Source: JBIOHJ01 sp044448905 (lineage in GTDB: Bacteria; Bacteroidota; Bacteroidia; AKYH767-A; OLB10). From it: a DNA stretch of 13,420 bases. A program made the position numbers and the translations under genes. Within the stretch, counting starts at the first letter, position 1. The number at the start of each line of letters is the position of its first letter. Of the stretch, positions 1-6,623 are shown piece after piece. Location: positions 1 through 13,420 of the forward strand of contig JBIOHJ010000091.1 of the NCBI GenBank assembly GCA_044448905.1. Reading direction: 5' to 3'. The notes beneath the pieces are model-generated. The model saw only the letters and a program-made list of their open reading frames with translations, was not told the DNA's origin and made no database searches.

Positions 1-26
1 CTACAGTACTATTAAACTTATTCTTT

Positions 27-34
27 TATTTTTG
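27..34 (+). promoter_or_regulatory. Possible -7 promoter box for the M28 peptidase gene
   Basis: The octamer TATTTTTG matches the Bacteroidota -7 consensus TAnnTTTG exactly and ends 26 bases before the ATG at 61, which would give a leader of about 20 bases. The expected TTTG -33 element is not seen at the right spacing, and the window edge is close. The DNA is AT-rich, so chance matches occur. Confidence 0.3.
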
Positions 35-60
35 TTGATTCATTTCAACACTTACCTTTT

Positions 61-1464
61 ATGCTTAAAAAAATTCTCTTCGCTGTCAGTATTTTTTTCT
101 TCTCTTCATTATTTTTATTTGCCCAGAATAGTTTCAACCAGGATTCTGTTGTCATAAAGCAGCTATATGATGAAGCCCTTAAAAATGGCAAAGGTTATGA
201 GTGGCTTGGTTACCTGTCAAATACTATAGGCGCCAGGCTTAGCGGATCGAAAGAAGCCGGTGTTGCTGTAACATGGTGTGAAAATGTTTTTACTTCATTC
301 GGTGTACGTGCAAGCAAACAAGAGTGTATGGTGCCACATTGGGTTCGCGGTAACCCCGAACAGGCAAACATCGTCAACAGTGCAGGAAGAATGATGTCTG
401 TTCCGATTTGCGCTTTGGGTGGAAGCATTGCAACACCGACTGATGGAATTACGGCTGGTGTAGTCGAAATAAAACACTGGGAACAATTAGAAAAAGTCGG
501 CAGGAAAAATATTGAAGGCAAAATAGTTTTTTATAACCGCCCGATGGATCCAACCCATATCAACACATTTCATGCTTATGGTGAAGCGGTTGATCAGCGC
601 TGGGCTGGTGCCATGCGTGCCGCGCCTTACGGGGCTGTTGGAGTTGTTGTGCGTTCCATGACATTATCATTAGATGACTATCCGCATACAGGAAGCATGG
701 GCTACAACGATACCATTCCTAAAATTCCGGCTTGTGCAATCAGCACAATCGGAGCGAACCGCTTAAGCGATTTATTGAAGAGCGATCCGGGAATAAAATT
801 CAGTTTCGTACAAAACTGTCAGACTTTGCCCGATGAAAAATCTTATAATGTAGTTGGAGAAATTAAGGGGTCGCAGTTTCCGGAAGAAATAATAACGGTT
901 GGCGGGCATCTTGATTCGTGGGATTTGGGCGATGGCACTCATGATGACGGTGCGGGTATTGTTCAAAGCATAGAAGTGCTTTATTTATTTAAGAAACTTG
1001 GAATAAAGCCAAAGCGTACTATCCGTGCTGTTATGTTTATGAACGAGGAGAATGGCGGGCGCGGAGGAGCCAAATATGCTGAGCTGGCAAAACAAAATAA
1101 TGAAAAGCATGTTGCGGCAATCGAATCGGATGCGGGCGGATTTACTCCGCGCGGGTTTTCCTTTAAAGGTGATTCTTTATTAGTTGAAAAACTTTTGCAG
1201 TGGAAAAAACTTTTTGAGCCGTACAATCATTACACATGGTTCCGTGGCTATGGTGGTGCCGATATTGATCATCTTGAAAAATTATTATGCCCCGGTACTA
1301 ATTGTCCTGTTCTCGTTGGGATGTCTCCCGATTCACAGCGCTACTTCGATTATCATCATGCTGCAACTGATACGTTTGATAAAGTGAACCATAGGGAATT
1401 AGAGCTGGGTTCGGCTTCAATGGCAGCACTTGTTTACTTGCTTTCGGAATACGGAGTGAAATAA
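61..1464 (+). CDS. Secreted M28-family zinc peptidase (carboxypeptidase Q-like)
   Basis: A 467-residue exported metallopeptidase that probably releases amino acids from short peptides outside the cytoplasm. Residues 1-21 form a signal peptide (Lys-Lys, then a Phe/Leu-rich core, cleavage near Phe-Ala-Gln). Residues about 110-250 fit the protease-associated (PA) insert found in this subgroup. The M28 catalytic domain follows with all expected co-catalytic zinc ligands: His283 in GGHLDSWDLG, Asp295 in HDDGAG, Glu330 next to catalytic Glu329 in MNEENGG, Asp357 in ESDAGG, and His433 in YHHAATDT. Ligand spacing and total length agree with carboxypeptidase Q (plasma glutamate carboxypeptidase, about 470 residues). 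The ATG at 61 is chosen because it begins the signal peptide. The gene stands alone, convergent with the arfB operon. The exact substrate cannot be read from the sequence, and a role in peptide scavenging is inferred. Confidence 0.93.
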   Translation: MLKKILFAVSIFFFSSLFLFAQNSFNQDSVVIKQLYDEALKNGKGYEWLGYLSNTIGARLSGSKEAGVAVTWCENVFTSFGVRASKQECMVPHWVRGNPEQANIVNSAGRMMSVPICALGGSIATPTDGITAGVVEIKHWEQLEKVGRKNIEGKIVFYNRPMDPTHINTFHAYGEAVDQRWAGAMRAAPYGAVGVVVRSMTLSLDDYPHTGSMGYNDTIPKIPACAISTIGANRLSDLLKSDPGIKFSFVQNCQTLPDEKSYNVVGEIKGSQFPEEIITVGGHLDSWDLGDGTHDDGAGIVQSIEVLYLFKKLGIKPKRTIRAVMFMNEENGGRGGAKYAELAKQNNEKHVAAIESDAGGFTPRGFSFKGDSLLVEKLLQWKKLFEPYNHYTWFRGYGGADIDHLEKLLCPGTNCPVLVGMSPDSQRYFDYHHAATDTFDKVNHRELELGSASMAALVYLLSEYGVK

Positions 1465-1478
1465 AGCGGCCGTACCCC

Positions 1479-1503
1479 AACCCTTTTCAAAGGAAGGGGT
1501 TTA
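1479..1503 (+). terminator. Hairpin terminator after the M28 peptidase gene
   Basis: Fifteen bases after the peptidase stop, 1479-1488 (AACCCTTTTC) can pair with 1492-1501 around a 3-base AAA loop, giving a 10-bp stem that includes two G-U pairs in the + strand RNA, followed by a short TTTAAGT run. On the opposite strand the same pairs become A-C mismatches, so it should serve the + strand gene better. It overlaps the stop codon of the convergent arfB gene. The U-tract is weak. Confidence 0.45.
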
Positions 1504-1908
1504 AGTAAAACGAATTTTTTTTCTTCTTTCTTTCTTTTCTGATTCTTCTTTTTTGAACTGCAATCTCTTTTCTTTTGACGAAGCAGAAATTTTAGTTACA
1601 TGTCTTTTCTTTTTTGGAGTTAGTGCTTTTTGAATAACAGAAATAAATTTTTCAGAAACTAATTGCTTGTTTGAAAATTGTGACCTCTCGCTGTCACAGG
1701 TCAATCTTAAAATTCCTTCGGAAGAAATTTTGGAAGAAGGTTTTTTCAAAATAATTTCTTTTTGCTCATCAGAAAGAAAAGTTGAATTTAAGACATCAAA
1801 AGAAAGTTCAACCTTAGTGGAAACCTTGTTTACATTTTGTCCGCCTTTCCCCCCGCTGCGAACAGCCTTGAAATATGCTTCTTTTAATAAATTCTGAAAA
1901 TTTAACAT
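1501..1908 (-). CDS. arfB: Peptidyl-tRNA hydrolase ArfB (ribosome rescue)
   Basis: A cytoplasmic release-factor-like protein of 135 residues that frees ribosomes stalled on mRNAs without a stop codon by hydrolysing peptidyl-tRNA in the P site. The catalytic GGQ motif is at residues 22-24 within RSGGKGGQNVNKVSTKVEL, the signature of the short class I release-factor domain. There is no codon-recognition domain. The C-terminus (about residues 98-135) is strongly basic, rich in Lys and Arg, as in ArfB (E. coli YaeJ, 140 residues), where this tail enters the empty mRNA channel. Full-length release factors are more than twice this size, so PrfA and PrfB are excluded. It is the last gene of a three-gene operon: its ATG lies 3 bases after the stop of the amidase gene, suggesting co-translation. 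Its stop overlaps the hairpin that terminates the convergent peptidase gene. Confidence 0.92.
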   Translation of the reverse strand: MLNFQNLLKEAYFKAVRSGGKGGQNVNKVSTKVELSFDVLNSTFLSDEQKEIILKKPSSKISSEGILRLTCDSERSQFSNKQLVSEKFISVIQKALTPKKKRHVTKISASSKEKRLQFKKEESEKKERRKKIRFT

Positions 1909-1911
1909 TGT

Positions 1912-2700
1912 TCAGATCTCAATTTTAATTTTGTCTGCATCCATTAAAAAAGGTAGTACTTTTCTTATCTCCATTAATTTTTTTGCTGACAATGTTACTG
2001 TTTCCACCGCTTTTTGTCGTGATTTTGTTTTACTGATTTTTTCTCCCATCGGGCTAATGATTGCCGAATCTCCGGCTTGTTCAACTCCGTCTCCATCTGT
2101 GCCTATCCGGTTTGCACCGATTACATACGATTGATTTTCTATTGCTCGGGCAATCAACAAATGCTTCCATGCAAAAGCTCTTCTCATGGGCCAGTTAGCA
2201 ACGTAAACAAGCACATCATATTTTTTTCTCTCATTATTCCTGCTCCAAACCGGGAAGCGCAAATCGTAGCAAATCAGCGGGCAAATTTTCCACCCGCGAA
2301 ATTCAATAATTGTTTTTGCAGCGCCTGAAGTGTATGTGTCATTCTCTCCTCCTATCCTGAAAAGATGGCGCTTATCATATTTTTTAAAGCTGCCATCGGG
2401 GTTCATCCAAATGAGACGGTTAAAATAGTTTGCTTTTTCCTTTATGATTAAGCTTCCGCAAACGGCAGCATTTTTTTCCGCAGCGTTTTTTTTCATCCAC
2501 TGCATGGAAGCGCCATTCATTTCCTCAGCAAGATTTTTCGCATTCATTGAAAAGCCAGTGCTGAACATTTCGGGAAGAACAATAAGGTCAGTGGTATTTT
2601 TCCTGATATTCTTCAGAAGTCCGCTAAACATTTTCAGGTTCTTCCCCGGATTTTCCCAGTGAAGAATGGTTTGCACGAGAGTAACTTTTAAATCTTTCAT
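1912..2700 (-). CDS. yafV: Nitrilase-family omega-amidase (YafV/NIT2-like)
   Basis: A 262-residue cytoplasmic carbon-nitrogen hydrolase. The nitrilase-superfamily catalytic triad is visible as Glu44 (VLPEMFSTGF), Lys110 (YDKRHLF) and Cys144 (PLICYDLRFP), with the accessory Glu119 in RIGGEN. The segments KRHLF, NWP, ARAIENQ and GANRIGTDGDG are typical of the omega-amidase branch (E. coli YafV, animal NIT2). That branch hydrolyses the omega-amide of 2-oxoglutaramate or 2-oxosuccinamate to the dicarboxylic acid and ammonia. Its ATG overlaps the stop of the upstream aminotransferase gene in the ATGA arrangement (2697-2700), so translation is probably coupled. Known biochemistry links the two: glutamine-dependent transamination produces 2-oxoglutaramate, which this enzyme would remove. 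Another small-amide hydrolase of the same superfamily is possible, but neighbour and motifs favour omega-amidase. Confidence 0.9.
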   Translation of the reverse strand: MKDLKVTLVQTILHWENPGKNLKMFSGLLKNIRKNTTDLIVLPEMFSTGFSMNAKNLAEEMNGASMQWMKKNAAEKNAAVCGSLIIKEKANYFNRLIWMNPDGSFKKYDKRHLFRIGGENDTYTSGAAKTIIEFRGWKICPLICYDLRFPVWSRNNERKKYDVLVYVANWPMRRAFAWKHLLIARAIENQSYVIGANRIGTDGDGVEQAGDSAIISPMGEKISKTKSRQKAVETVTLSAKKLMEIRKVLPFLMDADKIKIEI

Positions 2701-3854
2701 ATTATTTTTAATTTTTCTGCTGCTGATTTTAATGTTTCATCATCTTTTGCAAAACAGAATCGTAATAATTTTTCCTCGGGAGGTTTTTTATAAAAAACAG
2801 AAACCGGGATAGACGCCACTCCAAATTCTTTAGTTACCCGTTTTGCAAATTCTGTATCTTTTTCATTGCTGATTCCGGAATATTCGAACAATTGAAAATA
2901 CGAACCCGAACAGGGCAGTGCTTTAAATCGGGAGCCATTCATCAATTGCAAAAACAAATCTCTTTTTCTCTGATAAAAATTATTCAACCCCTCGTAGTGT
3001 TTTTTTTCTTTCATGAATTCAGCTAATGCATATTGTATCGGAGTGTTGGATGCAAACACATTAAATTGGTGCACACGCCTGAACTCTGTCATCAGTCTTT
3101 CGGGAGCCAGGATGTATCCCATCTTCCATCCGGTTGCATGGTATGTTTTTCCAAATGAAAAAACCACGAAGCTTCTCTCTGCTAATTTCGGGTAACGTGT
3201 TACACTCTGGTGTTCATACCCGTCAAAAATTACATGCTCATACACCTCATCACTTAAAATAATAATATCGGTTCCGTTTGTAATTTTTTCCAACTGGTGC
3301 ATATCCTTTGCTGTCAGTATGGAGCCACACGGATTGTGCGGTGTGTTAATCATTATCATCCGTGTTTTTGAATTCACTTTTTTCTTCACCTCATTCCAGT
3401 CAATATGAAAATCCGGGTTTTTCAGGTGAAGCGAAATTGGAATTCCTCCCGACAATTCAATTGCAGGCACATAACTGTCATAAGCCGGTTCGAAAACAAT
3501 TACTTCATCGCCCTCTCTTATCACAGCAGTAATAGCCGTATAAATTGCCTGGGTTCCTCCCGATGTAATGGTGATTTCAGTTTCGGGATTGTATTTCGCT
3601 GAATAAAGGTTTTGAATTTTTTCTGCAATGCGTTCACGCAATGGCAAAATTCCCGGCATGGGCGCATATTGGTTGTGGCCTTCTTTCATTTTCTGGTGAA
3701 TCAAATCAATCAGTTCCGGTGAAACCGGGAAATTGGGAAAACCCTGCGAAAGATTTATTGCACCGCATTCATTTGCCAGTGCCGACATGATAGCAAAAAT
3801 GGTTGTGCCCGCTTTAGGTAATTTACTTTTTATGGTGCCTTTATATTGCATCAT
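2697..3854 (-). CDS. ybdL: PLP-dependent aminotransferase (methionine/glutamine type, YbdL-like)
   Basis: A fold-type I (class I/II) aminotransferase of 385 residues from the start chosen here. Numbering from that start, visible PLP-site residues are Asn174 (NTPHNPCG), Asp202 and Tyr205 (LSDEVYEH), the Schiff-base Lys236 (SFGKTYHATGWKMGY) and the carboxylate-binding Arg365 (LLRFCFAK). The N-terminal INLSQGFPNF and NQYAPMPG and overall length match E. coli YbdL, a methionine aminotransferase, and glutamine transaminase K/KAT relatives. Likely reaction: transfer of an amino group between Met, Gln or aromatic amino acids and 2-oxo acids, including resynthesis of methionine from 2-oxo-4-methylthiobutanoate. 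The reading frame can be extended to a TTG at 3878, but that codon lies inside an exact TAnnTTTG promoter box, so I use the ATG at 3854 (a second ATG follows at 3851). First gene of the operon with the omega-amidase and arfB. Confidence 0.92.
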   Translation of the reverse strand: MMQYKGTIKSKLPKAGTTIFAIMSALANECGAINLSQGFPNFPVSPELIDLIHQKMKEGHNQYAPMPGILPLRERIAEKIQNLYSAKYNPETEITITSGGTQAIYTAITAVIREGDEVIVFEPAYDSYVPAIELSGGIPISLHLKNPDFHIDWNEVKKKVNSKTRMIMINTPHNPCGSILTAKDMHQLEKITNGTDIIILSDEVYEHVIFDGYEHQSVTRYPKLAERSFVVFSFGKTYHATGWKMGYILAPERLMTEFRRVHQFNVFASNTPIQYALAEFMKEKKHYEGLNNFYQRKRDLFLQLMNGSRFKALPCSGSYFQLFEYSGISNEKDTEFAKRVTKEFGVASIPVSVFYKKPPEEKLLRFCFAKDDETLKSAAEKLKII

Positions 3855-3875
3855 CTGAAAAAAATAAGAATTCAA

Positions 3876-3901
3876 CAAAGATAAAGCAGTACTTTTATCT
3901 T
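3876..3901. promoter_or_regulatory. Divergent promoter region with an 8-bp inverted repeat
   Basis: In the 53-bp spacer between the aminotransferase (-) and kinase (+) starts, AAGATAAA (3878-3885) is repeated in perfect inverted form as TTTATCTT (3894-3901) with an 8-base gap. On the - strand, 3883-3876 reads TATCTTTG, an exact TAnnTTTG box, placing transcription about 15 bases before the ATG at 3854. The other arm contains the related TATCTTCA for the + strand, and TACTTTTA at 3890-3897 is a one-mismatch box. No -33 TTTG is seen at standard spacing. The dyad could be a repressor site or simply two facing promoter boxes. Confidence 0.4.
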
Positions 3902-3907
3902 CACTTC

Positions 3908-4771
3908 ATGCTGTCAAAAGAATTAAAAATTGAAATTGAAAACCGGCTGTCGGTAACAATTCAAAATACAAAGCCGGTTTCGGGAGGTTGTATTAATGAA
4001 GCACAGAAGCTGGAAACAAATTCCGGTAATTATTTTCTGAAAATAAATTCGGCAAATGCTTTTCCGGGAATGTTTGAAGCGGAAGCAAAGGGGTTGCAAA
4101 TTTTGTCCGTAGCAAATGAGATAACAGTACCGGCAGTAATTTATACAGGAGAATTTCAAAACTCTTCTTATTTAATCCTGGAATGGATTGAAAGCGGGCG
4201 AAGAAGTAAAAACTTTTTTGAAAGCTTCGGGCGTAACCTTGCCCGGCTTCACAAACACAAAAATGGATTTTTCGGATTGAATCATGACAATTATATCGGC
4301 TCGCTGCCTCAATTGAACAAGCAATACGAAAACGGTGTTGATTTTTTTATTGAGCAACGGTTAATGAAGCAAATTGAGCTGGCTGAAAAAAACAACGCAA
4401 TCAACAATTCAGTAATTCAGCAATTCGACAATCTGTTTAAAAAGCTTGCTGAAATTATTCCTGATGAAAAACCTGCTTTACTGCATGGCGACCTTTGGAG
4501 CGGGAATTATATGACCGGTAACAACGGTGAAGCCTGCATTATTGACCCTGCAGTTTATTACGGTTACCGCGAAGCCGATTTAGCCATGACAAAACTCTTT
4601 GGCGGGTTTGATGCGGCATTTTATGAATCCTACAACGAAGAGTTTCCTTTGCAAAAAGGCTGGCAGCAGCGATTGGATATTTTTAATCTTTACCCGCTTA
4701 TGGTGCATGTTAATTTGTTTGGAGGAGGGTATTTGGAGCAGGTGAAAATGATTTTGAAAAGCCTTCCTTAA
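3908..4771 (+). CDS. Fructosamine kinase family protein
   Basis: A 287-residue cytoplasmic small-molecule kinase of the fructosamine/ketosamine-3-kinase family (aminoglycoside phosphotransferase fold). Family role: ATP-dependent phosphorylation of sugar adducts on amines (deglycation), destabilising the adduct so that the amine is recovered. Visible elements are the nucleotide loop VSGGCINEA (24-32), ATP-binding Lys45 (YFLKIN), the family motif NYIGSLPQ (128-135), FFIEQRL (146-152), the catalytic loop LLHGDLWSGN with Asp195 and Asn200, and the metal-binding Asp213 in IIDPAVYYG. Length equals E. coli YniA (286 residues). It is transcribed divergently from the aminotransferase operon and ends at a hairpin shared with tRNA-Asn. 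The true substrate (protein-bound or free ketosamine, or another amine) cannot be inferred. Aminoglycoside resistance is unlikely given the ketosamine-kinase motifs. Confidence 0.9.
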   Translation: MLSKELKIEIENRLSVTIQNTKPVSGGCINEAQKLETNSGNYFLKINSANAFPGMFEAEAKGLQILSVANEITVPAVIYTGEFQNSSYLILEWIESGRRSKNFFESFGRNLARLHKHKNGFFGLNHDNYIGSLPQLNKQYENGVDFFIEQRLMKQIELAEKNNAINNSVIQQFDNLFKKLAEIIPDEKPALLHGDLWSGNYMTGNNGEACIIDPAVYYGYREADLAMTKLFGGFDAAFYESYNEEFPLQKGWQQRLDIFNLYPLMVHVNLFGGGYLEQVKMILKSLP

Positions 4772-4773
4772 AT

Positions 4774-4800
4774 AAAAAATCCCGCAATTGATGCGGGACT
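4774..4800 (-). terminator. Rho-independent terminator of tRNA-Asn, possibly bidirectional
   Basis: TCCCGC (4780-4785) and GCGGGA (4793-4798) form a perfect 6-bp stem with a 7-base loop. On the - strand the stem is followed at once by six Ts (4779-4774), a strong terminator for the tRNA transcript. On the + strand only CTTTCTT follows, so it would stop the fructosamine kinase transcript less efficiently. It begins 2 bases after the kinase stop codon. Confidence 0.75.
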
Positions 4801-4807
4801 TTCTTCG

Positions 4808-4881
4808 CTCCCCCTCCTGGACTCGAACCAGGGACCCTTTGATTAACAGTCAAATGCTCTAACCAGCTGAGCTAAGGAGGA
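4808..4881 (-). tRNA. tRNA-Asn, anticodon GTT
   Basis: The - strand of this 74-base segment folds as a complete cloverleaf. The acceptor stem is TCCTCCT with AGGGGGA (one G-U pair) and the discriminator base is G at 4808. The D arm is GCTC...GAGC. The anticodon stem TTTGA/TCAAA encloses the loop CTGTTAA, giving anticodon GTT for Asn codons AAC and AAU. The variable loop is followed by the T arm CCTGG-TTCGAGT-CCAGG. The 3' CCA is not encoded, so it must be added after transcription. The gene is single, faces the fructosamine kinase gene, and has its own promoter and terminator. No duplicated 3' tRNA fragment that would mark an integrated element is visible nearby. Confidence 0.97.
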
Positions 4882-4898
4882 ATTCTTTTTGAGGGATG

Positions 4899-4929
4899 CA
4901 AAAATAGATTTTTATTTTAAATACGGAAA
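4899..4929 (-). promoter_or_regulatory. Bacteroidota-type promoter of tRNA-Asn
   Basis: On the - strand, TTTC (4929-4926) is followed after exactly 19 bases by TATTTTTG (4906-4899), close to the Bacteroidota consensus TTTG-N19-TAnnTTTG with one mismatch in the -33 box. The implied start is about 14 bases before the tRNA 5' end. The surrounding DNA is AT-rich, so the match is suggestive rather than proven. Confidence 0.5.
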
Positions 4930-4984
4930 TAATGCCTTACCAGCCATTAAGGGGCTAAAAGTTTTTTACTATACCTTTACAGGG

Positions 4985-6583
4985 ATGAAAAAACTTTTCC
5001 TCTTTCTTGTTTCTTGTTTCTTGTGTCTTGCTACTGCTTTTGCACAGCCCGCTATTCAATGGCAGAATACTATTGGGGGAAGTGATTGGGATGAACTTTA
5101 TTCCATTCAGCAAACTGTTGATGGCGGATATATCCTGGGTGGATGGTCCAAATCAAATATTTCAGGTGATAAAACAGAAAACTGCAATGGAGGCTGGGAT
5201 TATTGGATTGTAAAAACTAATTCATTAGGAAATATACAATGGCAAAACACAATAGGCGGTAATGCTGATGATTATCTTTATTCCGTTTATCAAACCTCTG
5301 ATGGTGGTTACATTTTGGGCGGGTATTCTTATTCTAATATTTCAGGTGATAAGACGGAAAATAATAATGGATATCAGGATTATTGGATTGTAAAGACCGA
5401 TAGTTTAGGAAGTATACAATGGCAGAATACCATTGGAGGAAATGGCGGGGATGAACTTTATTCTGTACAAGAAACATCTGATGGAGGACTTATCCTTGGT
5501 GGATGGTCTGATTCCAATATTTCCGGGGATAAAACAGAAAATAGTATTGGTATGGGACTTGCTGATTACTGGATTGTGAAAACAGATGGTGCAGGAAACA
5601 TTCAATGGCAAAATACTATTGGCGGGGCTGTATTTGATTTATTGTATTCCATTCAACAAACAGCTGATAATGGTTTTATTTTAGGAGGAATGTCCGAATC
5701 ATGGTTTTCAGGAGATAAAACTGAAAATTGCCAGGGCGGATATGATTATTGGATTGTAAAGACCGATAGTTTAGGAAATATACAATGGCAAAATACTATT
5801 GGCGGAGATAGCTATGATTACTTCCAATCTATCATGCAAACTCTTGATGGTGGATACATTTTTGGTGGGTGGTCTCTTTCCGATATTTCTGGTGATAAAA
5901 CTGAAGATAATAATGGGGGTCATGATTATTGGTTCGTAAAAACGAATGCGGTTGGAAATATTCAGTGGCAAAATACCATAGGTGGAGATGACGAGGAATT
6001 ATATTTTTCTATAAAACAAACTACTGATGGGGGATACATTTTGGGTGGAGCTTCCTCTTCAAATATATCAGGAGATAAAACAGAAAATAGTAATGGGGGC
6101 TTTGACTATTGGGTTTTAAAAGCCGATTTATCTGGAAACATCCTATGGCAGAATAGCATTGGGGGAATCAGTAATGATGGTATTTATATTCTACAACAAG
6201 CCGCTGATGGCGGTTATATTTTGGGTGGAAGTTCTTCTTCAAATATTTCAGGTGATAAAACAGAAAATAGTTTAGGTTATGATGATTACTGGATTGTCAA
6301 ACTCTTCCCCGATACCATTACCGGAATTATCCAATATCAAAATCAAAATCAAATATCCGTTTACCCCAACCCGGCTGATGAAGAGTTAACAGTTTCGGGT
6401 TTGCAGTTTCCGGTTACCAAAATCGAAATCATAAACCTCTTAGGCGAAATTGTTTTTTCAAGAGACCCGAAAACTGTAAACTGCAAACTCCAAACTTCTT
6501 TTCTTCCCCCCGGCATGTATATAATAAAGGTGCATGCCGATAAAGGGGTTTTTCAGCAAAAACTGGTCATTCATCATCCGTAA
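4985..6583 (+). CDS. Secreted seven-repeat protein with T9SS type A sorting domain
   Basis: A 532-residue protein exported by Sec and then carried across the outer membrane by the type IX secretion system. Residues 1-20 are a signal peptide (MKKLFLFL start, cleavage after AFA). Residues 22-443 consist of seven consecutive repeats of 60 residues (the third has 62), each built around IQWQNTIGG, QTxDGGYILGG, SNISGDKTEN and DYWIVK. Residues about 455-532 are a T9SS sorting domain: VYPNPADEEL, then IEIINLLGEIVF, LPPGMYIIKV and QKLVIHH at the extreme C-terminus. The start at 4985 is chosen because it begins the signal peptide; the frame opens earlier at a TTG (4889), which would bury that signal. 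Seven blades of this size suggest a closed beta-propeller. Its ligand or function is unknown; surface attachment or release into the medium is inferred from the sorting domain. Confidence 0.9.
   Translation: MKKLFLFLVSCFLCLATAFAQPAIQWQNTIGGSDWDELYSIQQTVDGGYILGGWSKSNISGDKTENCNGGWDYWIVKTNSLGNIQWQNTIGGNADDYLYSVYQTSDGGYILGGYSYSNISGDKTENNNGYQDYWIVKTDSLGSIQWQNTIGGNGGDELYSVQETSDGGLILGGWSDSNISGDKTENSIGMGLADYWIVKTDGAGNIQWQNTIGGAVFDLLYSIQQTADNGFILGGMSESWFSGDKTENCQGGYDYWIVKTDSLGNIQWQNTIGGDSYDYFQSIMQTLDGGYIFGGWSLSDISGDKTEDNNGGHDYWFVKTNAVGNIQWQNTIGGDDEELYFSIKQTTDGGYILGGASSSNISGDKTENSNGGFDYWVLKADLSGNILWQNSIGGISNDGIYILQQAADGGYILGGSSSSNISGDKTENSLGYDDYWIVKLFPDTITGIIQYQNQNQISVYPNPADEELTVSGLQFPVTKIEIINLLGEIVFSRDPKTVNCKLQTSFLPPGMYIIKVHADKGVFQQKLVIHHP
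5048..6313 (+). repeat. Seven tandem 180-bp coding repeats
   Basis: Repeat units begin at 5048, 5228, 5408, 5594, 5774, 5954 and 6134. All are 180 bp except the third, which is 186 bp because of two extra codons in the loop after DKTEN. Units remain clearly alike at the DNA level (for example CAATGGCA and AATACTATTGG near each unit start), so unequal recombination between them is possible. Unit 1 begins immediately after the signal peptide, so the array makes up nearly the whole mature chain before the sorting domain. Confidence 0.92.
6471..6498 (+). repeat. Heptamer microrepeat AAACTGC inside the T9SS domain
   Basis: Four consecutive 7-base units, AAACTGT, AAACTGC, AAACTCC and AAACTTC, lie within the coding region of the sorting domain. 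Because 7 is not a multiple of 3, they are read in all three frames and give the residues KTVNCKLQTS, a loop between predicted strands. The same heptamer occurs on the other strand at 7449-7465. Confidence 0.6.
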
Positions 6584-6590
6584 AATCAGC

Positions 6591-6616
6591 CGGCATTGTC
6601 CCAAAATGCTGTTTTT
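6591..6616 (+). terminator. Rho-independent terminator of the T9SS protein gene
   Basis: CGGCATT (6591-6597) pairs with AATGCTG (6605-6611), one G-U pair included, around a 7-base loop, and is followed by five Ts. It starts 7 bases after the stop codon. The stem is only 7 bp, so strength is moderate. Confidence 0.55.
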
Positions 6617-6623
6617 ATAAGGA

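Noticed and set aside
3855..3878. Upstream TTG start for the aminotransferase
   Set aside because: The TTG overlaps an exact TAnnTTTG promoter box, and two ATGs at 3854 and 3851 give a protein matching the usual family length.
4808..4881. tRNA-Asn as an attachment site for an integrated element
   Set aside because: No repeated 3' tRNA fragment and no integrase or mobile genes are seen on either side.
4889..4984. Upstream extension of the T9SS protein to a TTG at 4889
   Set aside because: It would place 32 non-hydrophobic residues in front of an excellent signal peptide that starts at the ATG at 4985, and the TTG lies within a few bases of the tRNA end.
5006..5017. Lipobox-like LVSC at residues 8-11 of the T9SS protein
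   Set aside because: The cysteine is too close to the N-terminus for a lipoprotein signal, and a standard cleavage site AFA-Q lies at residues 18-21, consistent with a T9SS cargo.
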